64,000 bases of DNA from Corynebacterium atrinae (GTDB lineage Bacteria > Actinomycetota > Actinomycetes > Mycobacteriales > Mycobacteriaceae), in NCBI RefSeq assembly GCF_030408455.1, contig NZ_CP046977.1, forward strand, positions 1,178,001 to 1,242,000. Reading direction: 5' to 3'. A model generated the notes under the pieces. It worked only from the letters and a program-made list of their open reading frames with translations, was not told the origin of the DNA and did not search any database. The position numbers were made by a program, and so were the translations under genes. Shown one piece after another: positions 50,444-61,295 of this stretch (position 1 is the first letter of the stretch; each line of letters opens with the position of its first letter).

Positions 50444-51625
50444 ATGAGTCTGTTCTCCCGCAACGTTGACCTGCCCGGCCTGCAGGGACCCCTGCGCGAT
50501 TGCACGTCCGGCAAGGGATTTAAGCGCCTGCGCTCCGGCGACATTGCCGTGGTCAATGCGCCGGATATCACCCGCCAGGATTCTCAACGGCTCCTCGATG
50601 CCTCTCCGGCGGCAGTTATTAACCTTGCCCGATTCAGCACTGGTGCGGTCCCGAATTTCGGTCCGCACATGCTGCTGGAGGCGGGCATCCTCCTCGTGGA
50701 GGGGGCGGGGGATTCCCTCCTGGAGGGCTTCAAGGACGGCAAGCGTGGCCGCATTACCGACGATGGTGGCATCCACGTCGGTGAGAAGACGATTGGCTCG
50801 GGCCAGGTGGTCAACGCCCAAGCCGCCGAGGCTGCGTTCACGGAGGCCCAACAGGGGCTCGTCGACCACATGGAGGCCTACTTCGGGAACACGATTCAGT
50901 TCATTCACTCTGAAGGTCCGTTGCTTATCGACGGCCTCGGCATCCCCGACACCGGTGCCCAACTCCACGACCGCAAGGTGTTGGTTGTCAGCCCCGGCCC
51001 AGATCATCGCAACGAAGTGAAGCTCCTGCGGAACTTCATCCGGGAGTACTCGCCGGTGATCATCGGCGTGGACGAGGCCGCGGATACTCTCTTGGAGCTG
51101 GGATACAAGCCGGATCTCATCGTGGGTAATCCCGCCGGGATTGGTGCCGATGTTCTTCGCAGTGGCGCGCGGGTGGTGCTGCCGGCCGACCCGGATGGGC
51201 ATGCCGCGGGCCTGGAGCGGATCCAGGACTTAGGAATCGGGGCCATGACGTTCCCGACGGCGACCGACTCCGCCACGGATCTTGCCCTGCTCCTCGCGGA
51301 TTACCACGGCGCTCAGCTGATCGTGAATGCTGGCTCGCGCTTCGATCTGGATGCGGTGTTCGCTAACGATCCCTCGGCGACCCCATCGGCGTTGCTAACC
51401 CGCACCAAGGTGGGGGCCAAGTTGGTTGATGCCAAGGCGATTACCGAACTCTACGTGCTGCGCTCGGGTGCGAACCTCGCGTGGCTGTGGGCCGTCCTCG
51501 GCGTCATCGTGGCCCTCGCGGCCATCATTCTCATTGTGGGTTTGACGGGTTCGGACAGCTTTATCAACAACCTCATCGACACCTGGAACGGTATTGCGCT
51601 GACCGTCCAGGGCTGGTTCAAATAG
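50444..51625 (+). CDS. steA: Putative cytokinetic ring protein SteA
   Basis: 393 residues. The cytoplasmic part has a region resembling thiamine pyrophosphokinase (PVIIGVDEAADTLLELGYKP, DLIVGNPAGIG, AGLERIQDLGIGAMTFP). One membrane helix near the C-terminus (LAWLWAVLGVIVALAAIILI) is followed by a short outside tail. This architecture and the position before steB and pyrG match SteA, which with SteB localises to the division septum in Corynebacterium and helps to activate the peptidoglycan hydrolase RipA. The gene after it encodes SteB 18 bases downstream. Confidence 0.85.
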   Translation: MSLFSRNVDLPGLQGPLRDCTSGKGFKRLRSGDIAVVNAPDITRQDSQRLLDASPAAVINLARFSTGAVPNFGPHMLLEAGILLVEGAGDSLLEGFKDGKRGRITDDGGIHVGEKTIGSGQVVNAQAAEAAFTEAQQGLVDHMEAYFGNTIQFIHSEGPLLIDGLGIPDTGAQLHDRKVLVVSPGPDHRNEVKLLRNFIREYSPVIIGVDEAADTLLELGYKPDLIVGNPAGIGADVLRSGARVVLPADPDGHAAGLERIQDLGIGAMTFPTATDSATDLALLLADYHGAQLIVNAGSRFDLDAVFANDPSATPSALLTRTKVGAKLVDAKAITELYVLRSGANLAWLWAVLGVIVALAAIILIVGLTGSDSFINNLIDTWNGIALTVQGWFK

Positions 51626-51642
51626 GGGAGGAACATAGTCTC

Positions 51643-52578
51643 ATGGCACGAAAGCCCGGAGTAGGTGGCTGGCTCATCGCCGGCGGTGGCGTCGGCGTGG
51701 CAGTGGGCGTGGCCCTCGGCACTCTAGTGTTAGCCCCCAACATGCCAGATGGAGTGGGGTTGTCTCCCTCGGCCAACAGTGACGAGCTTGCGGCCGCGGA
51801 AGAGCAGGCGAACATCGCCGAGTCCCAGGCGGCCTCCGCCGACAGCGTCATTAAGGAGCTGGTTACTGGGGCGGTGCGCGGAACCTTGGATGGACGCCCG
51901 GTTTTGGTGATGCGCACGGCTGACGCCAACGACGGGGAAGTGGACGGCGTCGAGACGCTCTTGGAAGCCTCCGGTGCCATCGACGCTGGCACGATCACGT
52001 TGACGGAGAAGTTTTTCTCGCGGGAGGGGGCCGATCAGCTCAAGTCGATCGTGACCAATACCCTCCCGGCGGGGGCGGAGCTCTCGGTTGATCGTCTCGA
52101 TCCGGGCGTGCATGCCGGGGAGGCGTTGGGTTCGGCGCTGCTGCTCAATCCCGACAACGGTGAGGAGCAGGCTAGCTCCGAGGATCGCGCGTTGTTGCTG
52201 AGTACCCTGCGGGACGCGGGTTACGTCGATTTTGAATCCGGGACGATCCTGCCGGGCCAAGTCATCGTTATCATCACCGGTGATTCCGATGGTGCCGGGG
52301 AAGCGGCCTTTGCCGCCCAGAACCTCGCCGATTTCTCCGAGGCACTCGACTCGCGCGGCAACGGTGTCGTGTTGGCGGGACGGATCCGCACGGCGGCGTC
52401 GGAAAGCGGTGCCGTGGCGAAGGTACGGGCCGATGGGGCTGGCGTATCAACGGTCGATTCTGTCGACCGATCCTGGGGCCAACTGGCCACCGTGCTCGCG
52501 GTCCGCGAGCAGCTGGCCGGTGAGGCCGGAGCTTATGGCAGTGCGGCGTCGGCGGAAGCGGCCATTCCTGCACCTTAG
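51643..52578 (+). CDS. steB: SteB-like (MctB/DUF3186) membrane-anchored protein
   Basis: 311 residues from ATG 51643 (GGGGAGGAAC upstream); the longer open frame overlaps steA. N-terminal membrane anchor GGWLIAGGGVGVAVGVALGT (about 8-27), a coiled-coil segment (LAAAEEQANIAESQAASAD), then an extracytoplasmic domain. Family members are often labelled copper transporter MctB; no Cys or His cluster for copper is evident here. With SteA it forms the septal complex. Probable two-gene operon. Confidence 0.82.
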   Translation: MARKPGVGGWLIAGGGVGVAVGVALGTLVLAPNMPDGVGLSPSANSDELAAAEEQANIAESQAASADSVIKELVTGAVRGTLDGRPVLVMRTADANDGEVDGVETLLEASGAIDAGTITLTEKFFSREGADQLKSIVTNTLPAGAELSVDRLDPGVHAGEALGSALLLNPDNGEEQASSEDRALLLSTLRDAGYVDFESGTILPGQVIVIITGDSDGAGEAAFAAQNLADFSEALDSRGNGVVLAGRIRTAASESGAVAKVRADGAGVSTVDSVDRSWGQLATVLAVREQLAGEAGAYGSAASAEAAIPAP

Positions 52579-52608
52579 AGGCGTAACTATCGGCCGCTAG
52601 ATATTGGT

Positions 52609-54310
<1,702 letters not shown>

Positions 54311-54342
54311 CCCTGAACTAGCCCTCAACTAGATTGGTGGGC

Positions 54343-55008
54343 ATGGTTTCCCGATCGCACGAGTTTTCCGTCCACGGCTCCGAGGTTCTTCTCGAGTCCC
54401 CGATCCTCGCGGTGCGCCAAGATCGCGTGCTGATGCCGGGTGGCACCTTGGCCAAACGCGAGATCGTGGAACATTTTGGTGCAGTGGCGGTCGTCGCCGT
54501 GGATGATCGCGGCCGCCTGCCTCTAGTCCAGCAGTACCGCCACTCCATTGGCCGCCGCCTGTGGGAGCTGCCCGCGGGCCTGCTCGACATGGCCGGCGAA
54601 GACGAGCTCACCGGCGCCCAACGGGAGCTGGAGGAAGAAGCCGGGCTCGTTGCGGATTCGTGGTCCGTCCTGGTTGATCTGGTGACCTCGCCCGGCTTCT
54701 GCGACGAATCGGTCCGCGTCTTCCTGGCCACTGCGCTGAGCGAGGTCGGCCGCCCTCCCAGCGGTGACGACGAAGAGGCGGACATGGCCACCCAATGGGT
54801 GAGCGTTGAGCAGGCGGTGTCGATGATTATGTCCGGCGAGATAGTCAATTCCATCGCCATCGCCGGGATCTTCGCCGCCGCAGAGGTTCTCGCCGGACGC
54901 TCGGAGGCGCGGCCGGTGTCGGTCCCCTTCGATCTGCGCCCCGCTAGCTTGGCACAGCGCCGGATCGATGAAGGTATCGCACCCGACATGAAGATGCTGC
55001 CCCGGTGA
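54343..55008 (+). CDS. Nudix hydrolase, probable ADP-ribose pyrophosphatase
   Basis: 221 residues from ATG 54343 (TTG/GTG a few codons upstream are less likely). Nudix box: [19 protein letters not shown] (fits G-x5-E-x7-REUxEExGU), preceded by [18 protein letters not shown], typical of ADP-ribose pyrophosphatases. The 24 bases between pyrG and this gene contain three CTAG-based direct repeats (AACTAGCCCT-type). The stop overlaps the xerD start (GTGA). Confidence 0.88.
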   Translation: MVSRSHEFSVHGSEVLLESPILAVRQDRVLMPGGTLAKREIVEHFGAVAVVAVDDRGRLPLVQQYRHSIGRRLWELPAGLLDMAGEDELTGAQRELEEEAGLVADSWSVLVDLVTSPGFCDESVRVFLATALSEVGRPPSGDDEEADMATQWVSVEQAVSMIMSGEIVNSIAIAGIFAAAEVLAGRSEARPVSVPFDLRPASLAQRRIDEGIAPDMKMLPR

Positions 55009-55907
55009 TCTCCGCCCGCGCGCTGGCCACCGCGTGGCTCAACCACCTTGCCGTGGAGCGGGGCCTATCCGCTAACACCTTGAGCAACTATCGCCGCGAC
55101 GTCGAACGCTACCTGGAGTGGCTCGAGGCAACCGGTATCACGGAGCTGGGATCGGTGACGGCCCTCGACATCGAGGCTTACGTCGCCGACCTGCGCCGCG
55201 GCGGCCTGGCGGCCAGTTCCGCCGGGCGGGCCCTCGTCGTTGCGCGCGGACTGCACAAATTCGCCGTCGTCGAGGGCCACATCGGCGTCGATGTCGCCGC
55301 CGACGTGTCCCCACCAGCCACCGGCCGGCACCTGCCTGACACGTTGAGCATCGAGGAGGTGTCCCTGCTTATCGACGCCGTCCCTACCGGAGACACTGCC
55401 ACCCCCGTCGACCTGCGCGATCGCGCCCTGTTGGAATTGCTCTACGGCACCGGCGCCCGCATATCCGAGATCCTGGGGTTGGCCGTCGATGACCTCGTCG
55501 ATTGCGACGGCATCTTGCGGTTGACGGGCAAGGGCAACAAACAGCGGATTGTTCCCGTCGGTGCCCCCGCCATGGCGGCCGTGGACGACTACCTCGTCCG
55601 GGCGCGCCCGGCATTCGCCACCGGCAGGTCCCATGCGCTGTTGCTGAACAAACGTGGTGGGGCATTGTCGCGGCAGTCAGCCTGGGCCATCCTCAAGACT
55701 GCGGGTGCTCGCGCGAGACTGGACAAGGAAATTTCCCCCCATACGCTCCGCCACTCCTACGCCACGCATCTGTTGGAAGGCGGCGCCGACGTGCGATCGG
55801 TCCAAGAGCTGCTCGGCCATTCATCGGTGACCACCACCCAGATATATACTCACGTGACCGCAGAGAACTTGCGGCAGGTGTGGCGGGAAGCGCATCCACG
55901 GGCATGA
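55005..55907 (+). CDS. xerD: Site-specific tyrosine recombinase XerD
   Basis: 300 residues from GTG 55005, overlapping the Nudix gene stop. N-terminal SAM-like core-binding domain ([20 protein letters not shown]) and C-terminal catalytic domain with Arg in [28 protein letters not shown] (H-x-x-R), [16 protein letters not shown] (His and the nucleophilic Tyr). XerD with XerC resolves chromosome dimers at dif. The pldP and scpA genes follow. Confidence 0.93.
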   Translation: MISARALATAWLNHLAVERGLSANTLSNYRRDVERYLEWLEATGITELGSVTALDIEAYVADLRRGGLAASSAGRALVVARGLHKFAVVEGHIGVDVAADVSPPATGRHLPDTLSIEEVSLLIDAVPTGDTATPVDLRDRALLELLYGTGARISEILGLAVDDLVDCDGILRLTGKGNKQRIVPVGAPAMAAVDDYLVRARPAFATGRSHALLLNKRGGALSRQSAWAILKTAGARARLDKEISPHTLRHSYATHLLEGGADVRSVQELLGHSSVTTTQIYTHVTAENLRQVWREAHPRA

Positions 55908-55993
55908 GACGTTCACCGTCCGTCTGGTCTGTAGCCTTGACCGTTCGGGTGATGGACGTGCCTCCACCAGGTTGGCCCCGGTGGGGGTAGTCT

Positions 55994-56908
55994 ATGGATG
56001 ACATTGGTGTAAGTAGCGTCAAGGAAGAGGGAGTGACTGTGACCGGAGACGGACTCTTTGAGACTCCGGGTTCTGAACTCGGACTGACCGGACGACCCGT
56101 CCGCGACCTGCCTCAGCCCGCACACTTAGAAAAGCACGGTCCCGCCAAGATCATCTCCATGTGTAACCAGAAGGGTGGAGTAGGTAAGACCACTTCCACC
56201 ATCAACCTGGGTGCCTGCCTGGCGGAACAGGGCCGCAAAGTCCTCCTCGTTGACCTCGACCCCCAAGGCGCGCTGTCCGCCGGACTGGGAGTGCCCTATG
56301 ACGAGCTGGACCTAACGGTCTACAACTTGCTGATAGACAACCAGACCTCCATCCATTCGGCCATCCATTCCACGAGCGTGCCCGGGATGGACCTGGTGCC
56401 CGCCAACATCGATCTCTCGGCCGCCGAAATCCAGTTGGTCAACGAGGTTGGCCGCGAGCAGACTTTAGCCCGAGCACTGCGTCCGGTGATGAAGGAGTAT
56501 GACTTCATCATCCTCGACTGTCAGCCCTCCCTAGGCTTGCTGACCGTCAACGCGCTGGCCTGCTCCCACGGAGTCATCATCCCCATGGAGTGTGAGTATT
56601 TCTCCCTCCGCGGCTTGGCCCTGTTGACCGACACGGTGGAAAAGGTAAGTGATCGCCTCAACTTCGACCTCGAAATTCTCGGCATTCTGGTGACGATGTT
56701 TGATCGGCGTACCTCCCACGCCCGTGAGGTCATGTCCCGAGTCGTGGAGGTCTTCGGGGACCAAGTCTTCGACTCAGTGATTACCCGCACCGTCCGCTTC
56801 CCAGAAACCTCCGTTGCCGGCGAGCCCATCATCACGTGGGCCCCGTCCTCCCAGGGCGCTGAGCAGTACCGCCACCTCGCCCTCGAGGTCCTGGAGCGGG
56901 CCAGCTAA
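55994..56908 (+). CDS. pldP: ParA-like ATPase, orphan (PldP-type)
   Basis: 304 residues from ATG 55994 (GGTGGGGGTAG upstream); a GTG at 56033 with AAGGAAGAGGGA before it is an alternative start. Deviant Walker A: MCNQKGGVGKTTSTINLGA, then KVLLVDLDPQGALSAGLG, and FIILDCQPSLGLLTVNAL. There is no ParB gene next to it. Position between xerD and scpA matches the corynebacterial orphan ParA named PldP, reported to affect division-site placement. Membrane or nucleoid targeting is not visible. Confidence 0.85.
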   Translation: MDDIGVSSVKEEGVTVTGDGLFETPGSELGLTGRPVRDLPQPAHLEKHGPAKIISMCNQKGGVGKTTSTINLGACLAEQGRKVLLVDLDPQGALSAGLGVPYDELDLTVYNLLIDNQTSIHSAIHSTSVPGMDLVPANIDLSAAEIQLVNEVGREQTLARALRPVMKEYDFIILDCQPSLGLLTVNALACSHGVIIPMECEYFSLRGLALLTDTVEKVSDRLNFDLEILGILVTMFDRRTSHAREVMSRVVEVFGDQVFDSVITRTVRFPETSVAGEPIITWAPSSQGAEQYRHLALEVLERAS

Positions 56909-56913
56909 TTCAC

Positions 56914-57768
56914 GTGTCCGCACCGACGATTACTATCCCGCCTCGCAGATCAGCGAGTCTGCCCGAGGCGGGCGTACAGCCGGAGTTGCCGGGCTTCCGC
57001 GTGGCATTGAAGAACTTTGAGGGCCCCTTTGACCTGTTGCTCCAGCTCATCGGCGCTAAGAAGCTTGACGTCACCGAGGTGGCGCTCTCTGAAGTCACCG
57101 ACGATTTCATTGCGTACACGCGTCGCCTAGGCGAAACCGCCGACCTGGACGAAACCACGGAGTTCCTCGTCATCGCGGCCACCCTGCTGGACCTCAAGGC
57201 GGCGCGCCTGCTTCCCCGGGGCGAAGTCGACGACCTCGAAGACCTCGCCCTTTTGGAAACCCGCGATCTCCTCTTCGCCCGGCTCCTGCAATACAAGGCC
57301 TACAAACAGGTAGCGGACTTGTTTGCCCAATGGCAGAAAAACGCCCAACGCCGCTACCCCCGAGCCGTCGGAATGGAGGAGCAGTTCGCTGATCTCCTTC
57401 CACCCGTCACCCTCGGCCACACTCCCGCGTCCTTCGCAGAGCTGGCAGCGGGGGTTTTCCGCCCCAAGCCGCCAGAAGAAGTGGGCATTGGCCATATCCA
57501 CCAGGTGGCGGTCTCCGTTCCGGAACAGGCTGGCCGCATTCTGGATACGCTGCGACTTATGGGGCAAAACCACTGGCTCACCTTCGCAGCCCTCACCCGC
57601 GACTGCACTATATCGATGGAGATCGTGGGGCGGTTCCTCGCCCTCCTTGAGCTTTATAAAGCCAAGGCCGTGGAGGCTGAGCAAGCTGAGCCGCTGGGGG
57701 AGCTCAACGTCGCCTGGACCGGTCTCGACGTCGACCCGGCTGTCGTGGCGGCGAGGAACTGGGACTAG
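56914..57768 (+). CDS. scpA: Segregation and condensation protein A
   Basis: 284 residues from GTG 56914, five bases after pldP. Kleisin: FRVALKNFEGPFDLLLQLIG, KKLDVTEVALSEVTDDFIAY and ETTEFLVIAATLLDLKAARLLP at the N-terminus; C-terminal winged-helix region (FLALLELYKAKAVEAEQAE). Bridges SMC with ScpB to form the bacterial condensin. scpB is not adjacent: about 5 kb with five genes lies between. The stop shares CTAG with the convergent transporter gene. Confidence 0.93.
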   Translation: MSAPTITIPPRRSASLPEAGVQPELPGFRVALKNFEGPFDLLLQLIGAKKLDVTEVALSEVTDDFIAYTRRLGETADLDETTEFLVIAATLLDLKAARLLPRGEVDDLEDLALLETRDLLFARLLQYKAYKQVADLFAQWQKNAQRRYPRAVGMEEQFADLLPPVTLGHTPASFAELAAGVFRPKPPEEVGIGHIHQVAVSVPEQAGRILDTLRLMGQNHWLTFAALTRDCTISMEIVGRFLALLELYKAKAVEAEQAEPLGELNVAWTGLDVDPAVVAARNWD

Positions 57769-59243
57769 TCTCGCCGCAAGGCGCGAGCTGCGAAGAACAC
57801 GCCCACCGCGATGGCGATGACGGTGCCGGCCACGCTGAGAAGGTAGGTGCGCTCGGCGACGGCGTTGCTGGGGTCAAAGAACCTCGACAGAGACCCCGCC
57901 AGGGAGGTGCCGATGGACAGGGTGAGGAAGTAGAGCGCGGAGAAGCGGGTGGCGAATGCCGCTGGTGCGTGGGCGCTGGTGGCTGCCATACCAACGGGGC
58001 CGATGAGGAGTTCGCCCAGGGAGAAGAGCAGGATACAGCCCGCGAGTGCGAGGAACGGGGTGGATCCGGCTGCGCCGCCCGCGAACGGGAGCAGGACGAG
58101 CATGCCTGCCCCGGCAATGAGGAGTCCCGAGGCCATCGTGGTGGCGGAGTGGGGGCCTCTGCGACTGCGCAGGCGGGCGAGGGCCCAGGTGACGGGCAAG
58201 GCGAGGGTGAGGATGTAGAAGGGGTTGAGGGATTGGGTCCATGCCGGGGGGATCTCGAAGCCGAGGAGGGAGCGGTTAAGGCGTTCGGCGGAGTAGACCG
58301 CGAAGACTCCGTAAGTCTGGGCGAGGAGCGCCCAATAGGTGGTGGAGGCGATGAACATGGGGAGGAAGGCGGCTACTCGGTGGCGTTCGGCGGAACTGAC
58401 CAATGGTGATCGGAACATTTGGATGAACAGGGCTACTGCGACGCTCAAGGTCGCGACGAGCAATACGGTGGCCAGGGTGGCAAAGCTGCGCATCCCTACA
58501 GTCAGGACGGCTCCCGCACCGAGGATGACGGCAAGCGGGAGGAGGTAGCGTGCGGGCCCGAACAGGGGAGAAGGAACCGTGGTGATGGCAACTCGGGCCG
58601 AGTCGCTGAGGGAGGCCATCATGCGGGGTCGCAGGCTGAGATAAATGGCAACGCCCACGGCCATGAGGACCGCGGCCGCAGCGAATCCGTGATGGTAGGA
58701 GTAGCGGGCCGCGAGCCACCCGGTAAGCAGCGGGCCGAAGAGCGCGCCCACGTTGATGCCCAGGTAGAACAGCTGGAAGGCGACGCCGTGGCGGGCGCCA
58801 TCGGCGGGGTAGACACGCCCGAGGACGGTGATGGCGGCTGTTTTCAGCAGGCCCGAGCCCACGGCGATGGCGAGGAGTCCGGGGGCGGTTCCCAACCAAC
58901 CGGGGATCAGGGAGAGGCTCACGTGCCCGAACATGAGGAGGCCCGCGCCGAGCAGCAGAGTGCGTTCGGGCCCGAAGAGGCGGTCGCCGACCCAGCCACC
59001 GCCAAAGGCGCAGAGGTAGAGCAGGGATCCGTAGGCCCCGACGAGGGCGGTGGCTTCTGCCTTGTCCATTCCGAGGCCGCCATCGGAGACGGTGGCGTAG
59101 AGGTAATACGCCAGGATGGCTTGCATTCCGTAGAAGCTAAACCTTTCCCACATTTCGATGCTGACCACGGCTGGCATGGCCAGGGGATGGCGGTGGGGCG
59201 CCTGCCCTGAACGGTGTTCAATCATTGTCATGAGCAGCATCAT
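57765..59243 (-). CDS. POT/PTR2-family proton-dependent transporter
   Basis: 492 residues from the outermost ATG 59243; ATGs at 59231 and 59225 are equally possible. The POT signature IEMWERFSFYGMQAILAYYL (ExxERFxxYG) is in the first helix, followed by about 14 membrane helices with a central loop near 200-240. The family imports di- and tripeptides, and some members other compounds, with protons. The gene is divergent from bioA. The palindrome TGAAC-GGT-GTTCA, identical in form to the one at the bioA start, lies inside its first codons, so it probably shares regulation with the biotin genes. Uptake of biotin-containing peptides or a biotin precursor is a possible role, but is inference. An insertion relative to the usual scpA - acetyltransferase order. 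Confidence 0.85.
   Translation of the reverse strand: MMLLMTMIEHRSGQAPHRHPLAMPAVVSIEMWERFSFYGMQAILAYYLYATVSDGGLGMDKAEATALVGAYGSLLYLCAFGGGWVGDRLFGPERTLLLGAGLLMFGHVSLSLIPGWLGTAPGLLAIAVGSGLLKTAAITVLGRVYPADGARHGVAFQLFYLGINVGALFGPLLTGWLAARYSYHHGFAAAAVLMAVGVAIYLSLRPRMMASLSDSARVAITTVPSPLFGPARYLLPLAVILGAGAVLTVGMRSFATLATVLLVATLSVAVALFIQMFRSPLVSSAERHRVAAFLPMFIASTTYWALLAQTYGVFAVYSAERLNRSLLGFEIPPAWTQSLNPFYILTLALPVTWALARLRSRRGPHSATTMASGLLIAGAGMLVLLPFAGGAAGSTPFLALAGCILLFSLGELLIGPVGMAATSAHAPAAFATRFSALYFLTLSIGTSLAGSLSRFFDPSNAVAERTYLLSVAGTVIAIAVGVFFAARALRRD
59208..59220. promoter_or_regulatory. BioQ-like operator in the POT transporter 5' end
   Basis: TGAAC-GGT-GTTCA is a perfect 13-bp palindrome. It overlaps codons for IEHRS near the start of the transporter. 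BioQ of Corynebacterium is reported to bind TGAAC-N3-GTTAC-type 13-bp motifs at biotin genes, which agrees with this form and with the neighbouring bioAD genes. Confidence 0.6.
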
Positions 59244-59286
59244 GCCAGACTCGCCAATGGGATATGATCAAAGCCCCACCTAAACT

Positions 59287-59299
59287 TGAACAGTGTTCA
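59287..59299. promoter_or_regulatory. BioQ-like operator at the bioA start
   Basis: TGAAC-AGT-GTTCA is a perfect 13-bp palindrome directly after the hexamer TAAACT (59281-59286), which could be a -10 box placing the transcription start inside the palindrome. Another -10 candidate, TATGAT, lies at 59263-59268. A repressor bound here would cover the start site. The matching site at 59208-59220 is 79 bases away. Confidence 0.7.
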
Positions 59300-59316
59300 G
59301 TAATCCGAAGGAAATG

Positions 59317-60615
59317 ATGGTTCACCCACTCGATCCAGCCGATGTGCAACGGCTCGACTCCGCACACATCTGGCACCCGTACGCTGCGGCAGGCACACCG
59401 GCGCTGCCGGTCGAATCGGCCAGCGGAGTCACTCTGGCGCTTGGCGACGGCCGCGAAGTCATCGATGCCATGAGTTCCTGGTGGGCAGTCGTCCATGGTC
59501 ACAGCCATCCGCGCCTTGTCGCCGCCGCCCACCGTCAAGCGGAAACGATGAGCCACGTCATGTTCGGCGGCCTCACCCATCGCCCGGCGGTGGAGCTCGC
59601 CCAAGCCCTCATCGAGGTCACCGATCCCGTACTGACCAAAGTCTTCTACTCCGACTCGGGATCGGTGGCCGTGGAAGTCGCCATCAAAATGGCGCTGCAG
59701 TACCAGCGGGGGATCGGCCACCCCGAGCGCCGACGGCTGCTGACCTGGCGCGGGGGCTATCACGGTGACACTTTCGCGGCCATGAGCGTGTGTGATCCGG
59801 AAGGTGGGATGCACGCGCTGTGGGAGGGCACCCTCGCGCAGCAGGTATTCGCGCCGGCTCCACCGGCCCGGGGCGCCACCCCGGACCAGATCACAGAATA
59901 TGTAGACAACATGGACGGGCTCATCGCGGACGACATCGCCGCGCTCATTATCGAGCCAATCGTTCAGGGGGCAGGCGGGATGCGCTTCCACGACCGGGCT
60001 CTCGTCGCTGCGGTCCGCGAGCTCTGTGAGCGGAAAGGGATACTGTTCATCGCTGATGAGATCGCCAGTGGATGGGGCCGAGCGGGAAAAATGTTCGCCA
60101 CCGAGGGCCTCAACCCGGACATCCTCTGCGTGGGAAAGGCGCTGACCGGAGGATTCATGACTTTGGCGGCAACGTTGACCACCCAGGCCGTCGCCGATGC
60201 GATCAAGAGCCCGGCCGGTGGTGGGGCACTCATGCACGGCCCTACCTTCATGGCCAACCCGCTGGCGTGCGCTGTCGCCACCGAATCGGTGCGCATGCTG
60301 CAGGAAGGGCAGTGGCGAGTCCAAGTACCGGCCATTGAATCGGCCCTGCTCGACGGACTTGAGCCACTCCGGCAACGCGAGGGGGTCGCCGATGTCCGCG
60401 TTTTGGGGGCCATCGGCGTCGTCGAGATGGCCGAGCCGGTAGATATGTCCAGGACTACCGCCGCGGCACTAGATCACGGCGTGTGGATCAGGCCGTTCGG
60501 ACGCCTCATCTACGTCATGCCGCCATATATATGTACACCCGAGCACATCGCTACGATCTGCGCAGCCGTTGACGCCGCAGTCGGAGCCGCAACTAAGAGA
60601 ACGGAAAACCAATGA
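59317..60615 (+). CDS. bioA: Adenosylmethionine-8-amino-7-oxononanoate aminotransferase
   Basis: 432 residues from ATG 59317 (AAGGA four bases before); ATG 59314, or GTG 59293 on a leaderless mRNA, are alternatives. Class III aminotransferase with the BioA-specific opening DSAHIWHPYAA and MSSWWAVVHGHSHPRL, then VFYSDSGSVAVEVAIKMALQ, IADEIASGWGRAGKMFA and the PLP lysine in CVGKALTGGFMTLAATL. Converts KAPA to DAPA in biotin synthesis. bioD overlaps its stop. No bioB or bioF is in the window; biotin-auxotrophic corynebacteria with a partial pathway are known. Confidence 0.94.
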   Translation: MVHPLDPADVQRLDSAHIWHPYAAAGTPALPVESASGVTLALGDGREVIDAMSSWWAVVHGHSHPRLVAAAHRQAETMSHVMFGGLTHRPAVELAQALIEVTDPVLTKVFYSDSGSVAVEVAIKMALQYQRGIGHPERRRLLTWRGGYHGDTFAAMSVCDPEGGMHALWEGTLAQQVFAPAPPARGATPDQITEYVDNMDGLIADDIAALIIEPIVQGAGGMRFHDRALVAAVRELCERKGILFIADEIASGWGRAGKMFATEGLNPDILCVGKALTGGFMTLAATLTTQAVADAIKSPAGGGALMHGPTFMANPLACAVATESVRMLQEGQWRVQVPAIESALLDGLEPLRQREGVADVRVLGAIGVVEMAEPVDMSRTTAAALDHGVWIRPFGRLIYVMPPYICTPEHIATICAAVDAAVGAATKRTENQ

Positions 60616-61295
60616 GCATCATCTTCGTCACCGGGACCGGTACCGATGTGGGCAAGACCATTGCCACGGCCGCCCTTGCCTTACGCATCACCGCCGACGG
60701 CCACCGCGTCATCCCTGTCAAGCCCGTGCAAACCGGGGTGAAGGACGGGGACACGGACGACGGGGACATTGCGACCGTCGAAAAGCTGACTGGACTTGGG
60801 GGAGTGGAATTCCACCGCTACCCCGACCCGTTGGCGCCCAACCTCGCCGCCCGGCGCGCGGGCCGCCCGGCGCCGGACCTGGAAGAACTGGCCGAACAGA
60901 TCCGCGAGCTCGATGCGCCCGACACCGTCGTGTTGGTGGAGGGGGCTGGGGGATTGCTCGTTCATCTCACTGACAGCGAGACCTGCGCGGATCTAGCCAG
61001 GGAACTTGATGCGGAAGTTGTCGTCGTCACCACCCTGGGCCTGGGCTCGCTCAATTCCGCGGCGCTGACCGTGGAGGCCACGAGGGCAAGGGGGCTTAAG
61101 GTCCTCGGGCTCATCGGCGGCTCCCTGCCTGATGACCAAGACCTGGCGACCTCGCTTAACCTCAGCGAACTGCCAGTGGTCACGGGCGTCCCACTCTGGG
61201 GAACGTTGCCCGCCGGCCTAGGCCAGGACGCAGCATTCGCAGAAACAGCCCACCGATACTTACCGGCGGGCTGTTGGACGGGGGAGAAGAACTAG
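60612..61295 (+). CDS. bioD: Dethiobiotin synthetase
   Basis: 227 residues from ATG 60612, overlapping the bioA stop (ATGA). Walker A FVTGTGTDVGKTIATAALAL, catalytic Lys in VIPVKPVQTGVKDGD, and VVLVEGAGGLLVHLTD. ATP-dependent closure of the ureido ring of dethiobiotin. Co-transcribed with bioA. The stop shares CTAG with the convergent acetyltransferase gene. Confidence 0.95.
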   Translation: MSIIFVTGTGTDVGKTIATAALALRITADGHRVIPVKPVQTGVKDGDTDDGDIATVEKLTGLGGVEFHRYPDPLAPNLAARRAGRPAPDLEELAEQIRELDAPDTVVLVEGAGGLLVHLTDSETCADLARELDAEVVVVTTLGLGSLNSAALTVEATRARGLKVLGLIGGSLPDDQDLATSLNLSELPVVTGVPLWGTLPAGLGQDAAFAETAHRYLPAGCWTGEKN

